Below are positions 43,152 to 51,829 of a DNA stretch of 64,000 nt, piece by piece. Position numbers and translations under genes: made by a program. The notes under the pieces were generated by a model, which was given only the letters and a program-made list of their open reading frames with translations, did not search any database and was not told the origin of the DNA. The stretch comes from Paraburkholderia acidicola (GTDB lineage Bacteria > Pseudomonadota > Gammaproteobacteria > Burkholderiales > Burkholderiaceae), in NCBI RefSeq assembly GCF_002362315.1, contig NZ_MTZV01000006.1, positions 186,001 through 250,000 of the forward strand, given 5' to 3'. How positions within the stretch are numbered: position 1 is the stretch's first letter; the number at the start of each line of letters is the position of its first letter.

Positions 43152-44204
43152 TTACTGCCTTAGCGAGTCGAGATCGATGACGAAGCGGTACTTCACATCG
43201 CTCTTCAACATGCGCTCGTATGCGTCGTTAATCTGCTGCATCGGAATCACTTCGATATCCGACGTAATGCCGTGCTCGCCACAAAAATCGAGCATTTCCT
43301 GCGTTTCCGCGATTCCACCGATCAGCGAACCAGCCAGACGCCGGCGCTTGAAGATCAGCCCGAACACTTGCGGCGACGGATGGTCGTGCTCCGGTGCGCC
43401 GACCAGCGTCATGGTGCCGTCGCGTTTCAGCAGGTTGATGAACGGGTTCAGGTCGTGCTGTGCGGCGACGGTGTTGAGGATGAAATCGAAGCTGTTCAGG
43501 TGGGTCTCCATTTCCTCCTGATTCTTCGAGATCACGACTTCGTGCGCGCCGAGCCGCTTCGCATCCTCGATCTTCGACGGCGACGTCGTGAACAGCACGA
43601 CGTGCGCGCCGAGCGCACGGGCAAACTTCACGCCCATGTGGCCGAGACCGCCCAGCCCGACGATGCCGACCTTGTGGCCGGGACCGACGTTCCACTGGCG
43701 CAGCGGCGAGTACGTGGTGATGCCTGCGCACAGCAGCGGCGCGACGCCGGCCGGATCGAGGTTATCGGGTACGCCGAGGACGAACGCTTCGTCGACGACG
43801 AGACTGGTCGAATAACCGCCAAGCGTGATATCGCCGGTGACGCGGTCGGCGCCGTTATAAGTGCCGACGAAGCCGTTCTCGCAATACTGCTCGAGCCCTT
43901 CGGCGCAACTCGGGCACGTGCGGCACGAGTCGACCAGACAGCCGACACCGACGAGATCGCCCACGCGATGACGCGTGACGCCGGCACCGACCGCAGTCAC
44001 TCGGCCGACGATTTCATGGCCCGGCACCACCGGGTAGATCGAGTTCCTCCACTCGTTGCGTGCCTGGTGCAGATCGGAATGGCAGACGCCGCAAAACAGC
44101 ACGTCCATCTGCACATCGAGATCGCGCAGCGCACGGCGATCGAAAGTGAATGGCACCAGCTTCGAATTCGGATTGTGGGCCGCGTAGGCCTGGGTTGTCG
44201 TCAT
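43152..44204 (-). CDS. Zinc-dependent NAD(P) alcohol dehydrogenase (CAD/YahK-type)
   Basis: Medium-chain dehydrogenase of 350 residues. The catalytic zinc motif is CGVCHSDLHQARNEW with GHEIVGRV. The structural zinc cysteines are in VDSCRTCPSCAEGLEQYC. The nucleotide-binding motif is GIVGLGGLGHMGVKFARALGA. This set matches YahK/AdhA-like aldehyde reductases, generally NADPH-dependent and broad in substrate. A clear AGGAGCG lies before the ATG at 44204. It is divergent from an AraC-type regulator, which probably controls it in response to aldehydes. Confidence 0.92.
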   Translation of the reverse strand: MTTTQAYAAHNPNSKLVPFTFDRRALRDLDVQMDVLFCGVCHSDLHQARNEWRNSIYPVVPGHEIVGRVTAVGAGVTRHRVGDLVGVGCLVDSCRTCPSCAEGLEQYCENGFVGTYNGADRVTGDITLGGYSTSLVVDEAFVLGVPDNLDPAGVAPLLCAGITTYSPLRQWNVGPGHKVGIVGLGGLGHMGVKFARALGAHVVLFTTSPSKIEDAKRLGAHEVVISKNQEEMETHLNSFDFILNTVAAQHDLNPFINLLKRDGTMTLVGAPEHDHPSPQVFGLIFKRRRLAGSLIGGIAETQEMLDFCGEHGITSDIEVIPMQQINDAYERMLKSDVKYRFVIDLDSLRQ

Positions 44205-44504
44205 GGTCGCTCCTGCAGATGGGTGAGTGCCGCCAGCCGGCCGCGCGACGGGGTTCACGGAAGATTGTGTGAACCTCGTCGCGGGGCAGCGTGTGCGAGC
44301 AGAAAAGGGGGCTTCGGGGGCGTGTCCGGGTGTTTCCGGGGTGTTTCGAACGCCGTTGCAACAGGGTTCCCATCGTAGGGGTCGGGCGCGTCCTGGGGAA
44401 TACCTGAATATCTTGAAGGTTTGCCTATTTCTCTGTGAGACAAGCACCCAAACCTGTTTAATGCTAGATTTCGAGCCTGTTTATCAATTCCCGCAGATTC
44501 CGCG
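44205..44504. promoter_or_regulatory. Divergent promoter region with AraC-type direct repeats
   Basis: A spacer of 300 bases between the alcohol dehydrogenase and its AraC-type neighbour. CCTGTTTA occurs at 44453-44460 and again at 44476-44483, 23 bases apart, i.e. about two helical turns on the same face, the usual geometry of AraC-family half-sites. The second copy ends 21 bases before the regulator ATG, consistent with autoregulation. The half nearest the dehydrogenase is GC-rich and shows no clear promoter. Confidence 0.5.
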
Positions 44505-45506
44505 ATGAACCCGATTCCGTCTTCCTCCCCACTGCCGCCTACGCTCGGCGCGTCCCTCGATGCAGCGGCCACGGCGGTGCAGCAGAGCATGGTCGAGCTG
44601 TTCGACGTGCTCGCGCCCGCCGAAGGCTTCACGCAGACACCGCTCGATGGCGTCAAGCTGATGCGTTCGAACCGGCCGGTCGAGCGCAAGCCGGTGATGT
44701 ACGAACCGAGCATCGTGATCGTGTGCCAGGGCCGCAAGCGCGGCTATATCGGCGAGCAGACATTTTTCTACGACGCGCAGCAGTACCTCGTGATGTCGGT
44801 GCCGCTACCGTTCGAATGCGAAACCGAGGCGAGCCCCGAAGAGCCGTTTCTCGGCATCTCGATCCGCGTCGATATGGGCGTCGTGGCCGAGCTGGTGCTA
44901 ATGCTGAACGACACGCGCGGCGCGACCCACGACGAGCCGCGCGGCATCTATTCGACGCCGCTCGATGCGACGCTCGGCTGCGCGGTGCAGCGGTTGCTCG
45001 AGGCAATGGTGTCGCCGCTCGATGCGCGCATCCTCGGGCCCGCCATGGTCCGCGAGATCTGCTACCGGGTGCTGACAGGCGTGCAGGGCGATGCGATCCG
45101 CGCGGCGCTCACGCATCAGCATCACTTCGGGCGTATTGCGAAGGCGTTGCGGCGTATTCACGCGGACTACGAGAGCGAACTCGATGTCGAGACGCTCGCG
45201 AGCGAAGCGGGCATGAGCCTCGCCGTCTTCCACGCGCAATTCAAGGCCGTGACATCGACCTCGCCGATGCAGTACGTGAAGACCACGCGGCTGCATCACG
45301 CGCGGCTGTTGATGGTTCAGGACGGATTGAATGCGGGTGCGGCGGCGGGCAAGGTCGGCTATGAAAGCGCGTCGCAGTTCAGCCGCGAATTCAAGCGGCT
45401 GTTCGGACTGAGTCCCGTCGACGAGGTGAGACGGATGCGCAACGCGTTCGAGCCGCCGGCTCCGCGCAGTTTGCCGCCGGTTCGGCAGTATGTGACGGCG
45501 GTTTGA
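44505..45506 (+). CDS. AraC-family regulator with AraC_N (cupin-like) domain
   Basis: Protein of 333 residues. The N-terminal effector domain (about 20-190; EPSIVIVCQGRKRGYIGEQTFFYDAQQYLVMSVPLPFECET) is the AraC_N type. A C-terminal double HTH follows (about 215-315; LDVETLASEAGMSLAVFHAQFKAVTSTSPMQYVK and GAAAGKVGYESASQFSREFKRLFGLSP). Regulators of this type often sit beside aldehyde/alcohol dehydrogenase genes, as here. Confidence 0.9.
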   Translation: MNPIPSSSPLPPTLGASLDAAATAVQQSMVELFDVLAPAEGFTQTPLDGVKLMRSNRPVERKPVMYEPSIVIVCQGRKRGYIGEQTFFYDAQQYLVMSVPLPFECETEASPEEPFLGISIRVDMGVVAELVLMLNDTRGATHDEPRGIYSTPLDATLGCAVQRLLEAMVSPLDARILGPAMVREICYRVLTGVQGDAIRAALTHQHHFGRIAKALRRIHADYESELDVETLASEAGMSLAVFHAQFKAVTSTSPMQYVKTTRLHHARLLMVQDGLNAGAAAGKVGYESASQFSREFKRLFGLSPVDEVRRMRNAFEPPAPRSLPPVRQYVTAV

Positions 45507-45530
45507 AGCCCTTTTAGACGTACACGCTGC

Positions 45531-46352
45531 CTAGAGTCCGCTGAACCAGTTGTAGCCCTGGTCTTCCCAGTAGCCGCCGGGGTTCGTGTTCGTCACGAAG
45601 ATCTCGGCGATATGCTTCGGGTTCTTGAAGCCCAGCTTGGTCGGTACGCGCAGCTTGAGCGGATAGCCGTACTTCGGCGGCAGCGGTTCGGTGCCGAAAT
45701 CGAGTGTCAACTGCGTTTGCGGATGCAGTGCGGTCGCCATATCGAGGCTCGAGTAATAGCGGTCCGCGCATTTGAAGCCGACATAGCGCGCCGTCGTATC
45801 GGCGCCGATGCGCTCGAGAAACGTGCGAAACGGCACACCGCGCCATTCGCCGATCGCGCTCCATCCTTCGATGCACACGTGTCGCGTGATCTGCGACGCC
45901 TGGGGCAGCGTACGCAGTTGCGCGAGCGACCACGAACGCTTGTTTGCAACGAGCCCCGACACTTCGAGCGCATACGACGCACCGTCGATCTCCGGCACAT
46001 CGAACTCCTGATAGAACGCGTTGAACGGAAACGGCTTCGTGATCTGGCTCGCCGCATAGGTCGGTGCGAGCCGCGTGCCGCTAAAGAGCCACGCCTGCAC
46101 GCGATCGTTCCAGCGCGACATCGCCCATAGCACCTTGTCGACAGAATCGCCGTCCTGCATGTTGCAGCCCGACAGCATGGCGAGCGCGCCGACGGAGAGT
46201 GTCGAGCGCAGGAACAGCCGGCGTTGCAGGCGTTCCAGTTGCGGACGATGGTCCGCGAGGACGATGCGTTCGGATTTAGCGGGGCGGGGCGTTTCGATGG
46301 ACGTGTCGTCGACATCGATACGGTCCGCACGTGGGGTGTGCCGGTCGTTCAT
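45531..46352 (-). CDS. MsrP-like periplasmic molybdopterin oxidoreductase
   Basis: Protein of 273 residues from the sulfite-oxidase/MsrP (YedY) fold. A Tat-type signal RRLFLRSTLSVGALAML (44-60) is preceded by a long 43-residue n-region and followed by a lipobox-like LSGC (60-63). The molybdenum-ligating cysteine should be C160 in RHVCIEGWSAIGEWRGVPF. MsrP repairs periplasmic methionine sulfoxide in E. coli. The C-terminal PPKYGYPLKLRVPTKLGFKNPKHIAEIFVTN is typical. It overlaps the upstream cytochrome b561-like gene by 4 bases (ATGA), so electrons probably come from it. The exact substrate is not certain because several oxidases share this fold. Confidence 0.85.
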   Translation of the reverse strand: MNDRHTPRADRIDVDDTSIETPRPAKSERIVLADHRPQLERLQRRLFLRSTLSVGALAMLSGCNMQDGDSVDKVLWAMSRWNDRVQAWLFSGTRLAPTYAASQITKPFPFNAFYQEFDVPEIDGASYALEVSGLVANKRSWSLAQLRTLPQASQITRHVCIEGWSAIGEWRGVPFRTFLERIGADTTARYVGFKCADRYYSSLDMATALHPQTQLTLDFGTEPLPPKYGYPLKLRVPTKLGFKNPKHIAEIFVTNTNPGGYWEDQGYNWFSGL

Positions 46353-46987
46353 GCACTGTGACCTTTCTGTGTGTTGCGCGATTTCATCGCACGACCGGTG
46401 AACATCGGCGGCAGCGTGCGCGGTACGAGCATCACCAGCGCGAGATGCACGACGACAAAAGCGACCACGCCCGCCATCGCGCCGAAGTGCACCTTGCGCG
46501 CGAAGTCGAATCCACCGAATAGCGCGGTGAGCCACGCGAACTGCACGGGCTTCCAGATCGACAATCCGGACGCAACGAGCAGCACGCCGAGCAACAACAC
46601 CGCGACATAGAGCGCGCGCTGCACGGCGTTGTAGCGACCCGTTTCGTGAGGCAGGCGCAGACGCATCGCCAGCAGTGCATCACGGGCTACTTCGCGCGGA
46701 TGAACCGGCAGCAACTGCCGCTGCAAGTGCCGGCTCGCGAGTCCGTAAGTCAGATAGACGAGGCCGTTCGCGCACAACAGCCACATCGCGGCGAAGTGCC
46801 ACGCAATCGACCCACCGAGCCAGCCACCAACGGTCGCCCAGACCGGAAAGCGAAACGCGAAGATCGGTGAGGCGTTATAGATCGCCCAGCCGCTCGCGAT
46901 CATGCAGGTCATCGCGAACGCGTTGACCCAATGAGTGATCCGGACGACCAGCGGATGCGTGACGACGCGCGATGGGTTCTGCGGCAT
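46349..46987 (-). CDS. Cytochrome b561-type membrane protein (electron donor to the MsrP-like enzyme)
   Basis: Integral membrane protein of 212 residues with four to five helices. Likely haem-ligating histidines are in THPLVVRITHWVNAFAM (helix 1), SIAWHFAAMWLLC and near the C-terminus in KVHFGAMAGVVAFVVVHLALVML. This is the di-haem cytochrome b561/hydrogenase b-subunit fold rather than the MsrQ (YedZ) fold normally paired with MsrP. It would pass electrons from quinol to the periplasmic molybdoenzyme. The start at 46987 was preferred over an in-frame upstream start at 47038. Confidence 0.83.
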   Translation of the reverse strand: MPQNPSRVVTHPLVVRITHWVNAFAMTCMIASGWAIYNASPIFAFRFPVWATVGGWLGGSIAWHFAAMWLLCANGLVYLTYGLASRHLQRQLLPVHPREVARDALLAMRLRLPHETGRYNAVQRALYVAVLLLGVLLVASGLSIWKPVQFAWLTALFGGFDFARKVHFGAMAGVVAFVVVHLALVMLVPRTLPPMFTGRAMKSRNTQKGHSA

Positions 46988-47068
46988 GGCAATGAGGGAA
47001 ACCAGAAGACGATCGAATCGAAGCGCCGCCGCACGCAATCAAGCACACGCATGCGGCGGCGCATGCAA

Positions 47069-47713
47069 TCACATCGGCGGAACGACGCCGTTCTTGCCGG
47101 CCGAGATGAAGTTCGCCGCGAGCGAACCGTCGGCTTCCTTGTGCGCAAACAGCACCACGTGCGCGCCCGGCACGAGCAGTGAACGGTCGCCTGCTTCGAG
47201 ATTGACGATCGGCACATCCTGCGGAATTACGACCTTCTTTTCGCCGCCCTTGTAGTTGATCGTGACCGTGCGGCCATTGCTCACGACGACGCTGCCCACC
47301 GTGCCATTCGTCATCGAGCTGTTCGCACCCAGATCCCACGGGCGATGGCCGTCACCCATGCCGCGCATGCTGGCCGGAAACACGTGGACTTCGAGTGCTT
47401 TGAGCGTACCGTCGGCCTGCGGAATCGCGGCCGTGCCGATATAGCTGTCCGCCTTGATGTCGGCGATGTTAGCGAGCGTGACACCGCGAATCGGCGTGTC
47501 TTTGGCGAGCTTCACGTCGACGTCCTGACCGCTGTTTTCATGCACCTTGAGCGTGTCGCCTGCCAGCGCAGTGACCGTGCCGCGCACACCGGCCGGCGCG
47601 CTGCCCTGTGCGAAGGCGGCGGGCGCCGTCGTAGCGAAGGCGGCGACGATGAGTGCAGGCGCGGCGACTGTGCGCAAAAAATGGTGTACGGCGCTGGGTA
47701 CTGCAGGTTTCAT
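47069..47713 (-). CDS. Exported small protein with DUF5666-like beta repeats
   Basis: Protein of 214 residues with a signal peptide (about 1-36, ending AAFAQ). The mature part has repeated beta-type segments (VRGTVTALAGDTLKVHENSGQDVDVKLAKDTPI; VGSVVVSNGRTVTINYKGGEKKVVIPQDVPIV), reminiscent of DUF5666/OB-like domains. No cysteines or known catalytic motif are seen. It leads the operon with the b561-like and MsrP-like genes, so it may be a periplasmic partner, metal binder or substrate. The function is unknown. Confidence 0.75.
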   Translation of the reverse strand: MKPAVPSAVHHFLRTVAAPALIVAAFATTAPAAFAQGSAPAGVRGTVTALAGDTLKVHENSGQDVDVKLAKDTPIRGVTLANIADIKADSYIGTAAIPQADGTLKALEVHVFPASMRGMGDGHRPWDLGANSSMTNGTVGSVVVSNGRTVTINYKGGEKKVVIPQDVPIVNLEAGDRSLLVPGAHVVLFAHKEADGSLAANFISAGKNGVVPPM

Positions 47714-47781
47714 GGTGTTTCCCGGTGGTGAAAGACGGCTCAAGCGTAGTGCGCGTAATGGCTCGTGCGTCTGACGTCCGG

Positions 47782-47797
47782 ATGACAAAAACGTCAT
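47782..47797. promoter_or_regulatory. CusR/HprR-like operator
   Basis: ATGACAAAAACGTCAT is an inverted repeat closely resembling the CusR/CopR-family box (ATGACAA-N2-TTGTCAT). It lies in the spacer between the exported-protein/MsrP operon (start 69 bases to the left) and the response-regulator gene (start 127 bases to the right). This is the expected place for autoregulation and control of the divergent operon. Confidence 0.72.
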
Positions 47798-47923
47798 TCA
47801 TTCCCGGCGGTGGGCGGCTAGAATGCGGCAAAACACTTTGATGAATGCGCGCTGCCCTGTGTTTGTCCTTCAGTTACCCCCTGCAGTTACCCCCGCAGCG
47901 CGCCCGCGGACGATTGAGCAACC

Positions 47924-48595
47924 ATGAGCATTCTCGTCATCGAAGACGACCCGAAGACTGGTGACTACCTGAAGAAAGGGCTTCGCGAGAGCGGCTATGC
48001 AGTCGATCTCGCGCGCACCGGCACGGACGGTCTGCACATGGCGCTCGAGCATGCCTACGAACTGGTGGTGCTCGACGTGATGCTGCCGGGCATCGACGGC
48101 TGGGAGATCATGCGTACGCTGCGCGCGCGGCGCGACCTGCCGGTCATCTTCCTCACTGCACGCGATCACGTCAGCGACCGCATCCATGGCCTCGAACTGG
48201 GCGCGGACGATTACCTCGTCAAACCATTTTCGTTCACCGAACTCGTGCTGCGCATCCGCACATTGCTCAGGCGTGGCGTTGTACGTGAAGCCGATGTGTT
48301 CGAAGTCGCGGATCTGAAACTCGATGTGCTGCGGCGACGCGTGACACGCGAAGGCATCGAGATTTCGCTTACCAACAAGGAGTTCATGCTGCTGCATCTG
48401 CTGGTGAAGCGGCAGGGCGAGGCGCTATCGCGCACGCAGATCGCATCGGAAGTGTGGGACATGAACTTCGACAGCGATACCAATGTCGTCGACGTCGCGA
48501 TCAAGCGGTTGCGCGCCAAGATCGATCATCCGTTCGAGCGCAAGCTGATTCACACGGTGCGCAGCATCGGCTACACGTTCGGCCTCGAGACATGA
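47924..48595 (+). CDS. OmpR-family response regulator (CusR/HprR-like)
   Basis: Two-component regulator of 223 residues. The receiver domain (1-120) has the acidic pair in VIEDDPKTGDYL, phospho-acceptor Asp in LVVLDVMLPGIDG, the threonine in VIFLTARD and the lysine in DDYLVKPFSF. The C-terminal winged helix (about 130-222) includes LTNKEFMLLHLLVKRQGEALSRTQIASEVWDMNFDSDTNVVDVAIKRLRAK. The sequence type is that of the heavy-metal regulators CusR/CopR/IrlR and HprR. It is coupled to the kinase gene by a 4-base overlap. Confidence 0.94.
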   Translation: MSILVIEDDPKTGDYLKKGLRESGYAVDLARTGTDGLHMALEHAYELVVLDVMLPGIDGWEIMRTLRARRDLPVIFLTARDHVSDRIHGLELGADDYLVKPFSFTELVLRIRTLLRRGVVREADVFEVADLKLDVLRRRVTREGIEISLTNKEFMLLHLLVKRQGEALSRTQIASEVWDMNFDSDTNVVDVAIKRLRAKIDHPFERKLIHTVRSIGYTFGLET

Positions 48596-49998
48596 AGTTC
48601 TGGACATCGCGCTCGCTCACCACCCGCACCACGATCCTGCTTGCGCTGATCGCGTGTGTCGTGAACGGCGCGCTGGGCGCGTATTTCTACCGCTCCGCGC
48701 AGGTGTCGCTGCAGCGCCGCGCCGACCTCGTGTTGCTCGGCCGGGTCGAGCATTTCAGCCGGCTCGTGCGCGAGATGTACACCGTCAGCGAGCTGAAAGA
48801 CCGACCGTTGCTGTTCGAAACGATGCTTGGCGCCGAGCAGGACGTGTTGCTGTTTCGTCGGCCGGGTGAAACGTCATTCATCGACGTCAATCCGCAGAAC
48901 GTGCCGGTGCCGGCGCTACGCACGCTGGATATGCAGCGGCTGCCCACGCTCGCCGATATTCAGCAGACCCGTCTGCCGAACGGCGTCATCATGCATTGGG
49001 CCGTCGCGCTCGCGCCGGCTCGCGAGGACGGCGCAGCGGTCGAAATCATCGCCGGGCACCCGATGACCGCCGAGAAACGCATGCTGGCCGCGTATCGCGA
49101 CCTGATCGTTGCCGCGACGCTGGCAGGCATGCTGGCTACGACGTTGCTCGCGTACGTCGTGTTGCGGCGTGGGCTGCGGCCGGTGCGGCACATCGCGGCA
49201 CACGCGGCGCAGATCAGCCCGACGAATCTCGCGGTGCGACTGAATAGCGACGACGCTCCGGTCGAACTGCGCCAGCTGACGCATGCATTCAACGCGATGC
49301 TCGACCGCCTTGCAGATGGGTATCAGCGGCTTTCGCAGTTTTCCGCGGATCTTGCACACGAGATTCGCACGCCGGTCGGCGCGCTGATCGGTCAGACCCA
49401 GGTGACGCTCGCGCAGCCGCGCGATACCGCCGAGTACCAGCAGGTGCTCGAATCGAATCTCGAAGAACTGAGCCGCCTGAGCCATATCGCGGAGAACATC
49501 CTGTTTCTCGCGCAGGCCGATCATGCGGGGCTGTCGATCGAGCGTTCACCGGTTGCGTTGAGCGACGAGTTGCACAAGATCGCCGACTACTTCGAAGGAC
49601 TCGCGGATGAACGCGGCATGCGTTTCGCCGTGTCCGCCGATGGAGTCGCGTGGGCGAACCCGATGTTGTGCCGGCGCGCGATCAACAACCTGGTCGTGAA
49701 TGCCGTGCGCTACGGTGCCCGCGATACGGTGGTGCGCCTGACCGGCAGCCAGGACGGGCAGGGTGCGATTGTCGTCGTGGAGAACGACGGCGCGGCGATT
49801 GAGCCGGAACAGCTGCAGCGGCTGTTCGACCGCTTCTATCGTGCGGATGCGGCGCGCAGCCAGTTCACCGAATCGAACGGACTTGGGCTCGCGATCGTCA
49901 AGGCGATCATGAACCTGCATCGCGGCACGGCGAGCGCCCAGTGCCCGACGCCGGGCGTGGCGCGGTTCGAATTGCGGTTTCCGGCGCAGGCTGGCTAG
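48592..49998 (+). CDS. Heavy-metal/HprS-type sensor histidine kinase
   Basis: Membrane kinase of 468 residues. There are two transmembrane helices (about 13-34 and 178-198) around a periplasmic sensor of about 140 residues. HAMP (about 200-250), dimerisation/phospho-acceptor FSADLAHEIRTPVGALIGQ with the active His, N box RRAINNLVVNAVRYG, and G-box regions DRFYRAD and GLGLAIVKAIMNLH follow. The layout matches CusS/IrlS and HprS. E. coli hprRS lies next to msrPQ and responds to reactive oxidants, which fits the neighbouring MsrP-like operon better than a metal efflux role. No metal efflux genes are nearby. Confidence 0.92.
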   Translation: MKFWTSRSLTTRTTILLALIACVVNGALGAYFYRSAQVSLQRRADLVLLGRVEHFSRLVREMYTVSELKDRPLLFETMLGAEQDVLLFRRPGETSFIDVNPQNVPVPALRTLDMQRLPTLADIQQTRLPNGVIMHWAVALAPAREDGAAVEIIAGHPMTAEKRMLAAYRDLIVAATLAGMLATTLLAYVVLRRGLRPVRHIAAHAAQISPTNLAVRLNSDDAPVELRQLTHAFNAMLDRLADGYQRLSQFSADLAHEIRTPVGALIGQTQVTLAQPRDTAEYQQVLESNLEELSRLSHIAENILFLAQADHAGLSIERSPVALSDELHKIADYFEGLADERGMRFAVSADGVAWANPMLCRRAINNLVVNAVRYGARDTVVRLTGSQDGQGAIVVVENDGAAIEPEQLQRLFDRFYRADAARSQFTESNGLGLAIVKAIMNLHRGTASAQCPTPGVARFELRFPAQAG

Positions 49999-50051
49999 GC
50001 CAGCAATCGTCACATAGCAGCGCTTGATTCGCGCCGACATTGGCGCAGCGT

Positions 50052-50948
50052 TCAGTGCGCTTTTCCAGCCGCTGTCTTGAGTTCCTGCAGCCTTGCCAGA
50101 AACGCCTTGAGGATCGGTGAGGTGTTGGTCCTGCTATAGCCGATCACTACGTCGACGGTCGGCACTTCACCTTGCAGCGGACGGCTGACTACCGACCATG
50201 GCAGCAGATTCTCTGCATAGGCCGGCATCAACGCCAGCCCACGAGTGGAGGCGACAAGCGATACGGCCATCGCAATGTTGTCCACGCCGTGATCGAGCTG
50301 AATATCGAGGCCCGTGTGCCGCAGGTATTGCTCTGTGGCGGCTTGCAGGACCCCCGCCTTCTTCGACCCACCGATAAATATCTCGCCGACGAATTCGCGC
50401 GGATCGATCGTCGCGTGCGCGGTCAGGCGGTGATCGCTGGGCATCAGCACGATGAGCGGTTCCTGGTCGATCACTTCGTAACACAGGTCGTAACCAGGCT
50501 CCGGCCGCATGATCCCCGCGTCGAGCCGCCCTCGCGCCAGCGCGCCTGCCAGGTCCGGCGAGTAGTCGCTGGAGACGGTGACTTCCGCACCTTTGAGCTC
50601 GCTGCAGAGCAGGCTCATGACCTTGGGCAGCCACGCGACTTCAAACCCGCTCAGGAAACCCAGCGTGAAGGTTTTCGTGGCCGGGCGTCCTGCCTTGCGT
50701 GCCGCTTCCATCGCCGCATCGACCTGGGCCAGCGCGAGGCGCGCGTGGTCGAGGAACGCCTTGCCGGCCACCGTCAGCGCGACACCTTGAGCGCTGCGCG
50801 TGAGCAGTTCGATCCCGACCTCGCTCTCGAGATCGCGGATCTGCCGGCTTAACGATGGCTGCGAAGTGTGTAGCCGTTGCTCAGCAGCGGTGGTCAGGCT
50901 GCCTTCCTCCGCTACGGCGACGAAGTATCTGAGATGCCGGAGTTCCAT
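50052..50948 (-). CDS. LysR-family transcriptional regulator
   Basis: Protein of 298 residues with the LysR HTH at 1-60 (MELRHLRYFVAVAEEGSLTTAAEQRLHTSQPSLSRQIRDLESEVG) and an effector-binding domain resembling the HcaR/BenM-type group. The start at 50948 gives the family N-terminus; an ATG 4 codons upstream is also possible. It is divergent from two short-chain dehydrogenase genes with 128 bases between, so it probably regulates them. Confidence 0.92.
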   Translation of the reverse strand: MELRHLRYFVAVAEEGSLTTAAEQRLHTSQPSLSRQIRDLESEVGIELLTRSAQGVALTVAGKAFLDHARLALAQVDAAMEAARKAGRPATKTFTLGFLSGFEVAWLPKVMSLLCSELKGAEVTVSSDYSPDLAGALARGRLDAGIMRPEPGYDLCYEVIDQEPLIVLMPSDHRLTAHATIDPREFVGEIFIGGSKKAGVLQAATEQYLRHTGLDIQLDHGVDNIAMAVSLVASTRGLALMPAYAENLLPWSVVSRPLQGEVPTVDVVIGYSRTNTSPILKAFLARLQELKTAAGKAH

Positions 50949-50991
50949 ATCTTTACCCATGCCTGGAAAGCATGCCGCCAGCTTATAAAGT

Positions 50992-51001
50992 CTTTTTAAA
51001 G
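50992..51001. promoter_or_regulatory. CTTTTTAAAG palindrome in the LysR-SDR spacer
   Basis: A short AT-rich inverted repeat in the middle of the 128-base divergent spacer, with TTATAAAG immediately to the left. This is a possible LysR site or promoter element. Confidence 0.35.
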
Positions 51002-51076
51002 AAGGCAACAGGGACCTAGAGTAATGCTCATTGAGGCTGAGTAGCCCCATTTCCCTACATTGAGAGGACACGTTCC

Positions 51077-51817
51077 ATGGCAAACCTGACCAACAAGATC
51101 GCGCTCGTCACCGGTGCTTCCCGTGGCATCGGAGCGGCCATCGCCCGACGCCTTGCCGCCGACGGCGCCAGCGTGGCGATTACCTACACCAGAGGCGCCG
51201 ATGCCGCTGCCGAGGTTGTGAACGCTATCCACGCCGCCGGTGGCAGGGCGATCGCGGTCCAGGCCGATGCAACCTCCACCACGGCCGTTAGCGCCGCGGT
51301 GGCGGAAACCGTCAAGACCTTCGGCGGGCTCGACATCCTCGTCAACAACGCGGGCACTGCCATCCCCAAGCCCTTCGAGGAAACCACCCTGGAAGAGTTG
51401 GACCAGATGCTCGATCTCAACGTGCGAGGCGTGTTTATCGCGACGCAGGCGGCGCTCAAGCATCTGAAGGAAGGCGGCCGCGTCATCAACATCGGTTCCT
51501 GTGTGGGCGAGCGGGCGATAACACCGGGTCTCGCGGCTTACTCCGCCACCAAGGCTGCCGTGAAACTGTTCACGCAGGGTCTGTCGCGCGAAGTCGGTCC
51601 GCGCGGCATCACGGTCAACAATGTCCAGCCCGGGCCTATCGATACCGACCTGAACCCCGCCTCAGGCGACTGGGCAAAACCGCAGCTCGAGAACACCGCG
51701 TTGAAGCGCTATGGTCATGTCGATGACATTGCCGCGATGGTCGCCTTCGTCGCCGGTCCCGAAGCGAGCTACATCACGGGTGCGAGCCTGACCGTCGACG
51801 GCGGCACGATTGCCTGA
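51077..51817 (+). CDS. Short-chain dehydrogenase/reductase (FabG-like)
   Basis: Classical SDR of 246 residues. The coenzyme motif is TGASRGIGAAIARRL near the N-terminus, the structural motif is NNAG (LVNNAGTA), and the catalytic YxxxK is in AAYSATKAAVKLF preceded by a serine (INIGSCVG). The C-terminus ITGASLTVDGGTIA is typical. A GAGAGGA ribosome-binding site is clear. The substrate is not predictable; the family reduces ketones or oxidises secondary alcohols with NADPH. Confidence 0.92.
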   Translation: MANLTNKIALVTGASRGIGAAIARRLAADGASVAITYTRGADAAAEVVNAIHAAGGRAIAVQADATSTTAVSAAVAETVKTFGGLDILVNNAGTAIPKPFEETTLEELDQMLDLNVRGVFIATQAALKHLKEGGRVINIGSCVGERAITPGLAAYSATKAAVKLFTQGLSREVGPRGITVNNVQPGPIDTDLNPASGDWAKPQLENTALKRYGHVDDIAAMVAFVAGPEASYITGASLTVDGGTIA

Positions 51818-51829
51818 AGGAGCACGACC

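Noticed and set aside
45531..49998. Copper or silver resistance locus suggested by the CusRS-type proteins
   Set aside because: No RND efflux, P-type ATPase or multicopper oxidase genes are present; the MsrP-like neighbour favours an HprRS-type role.
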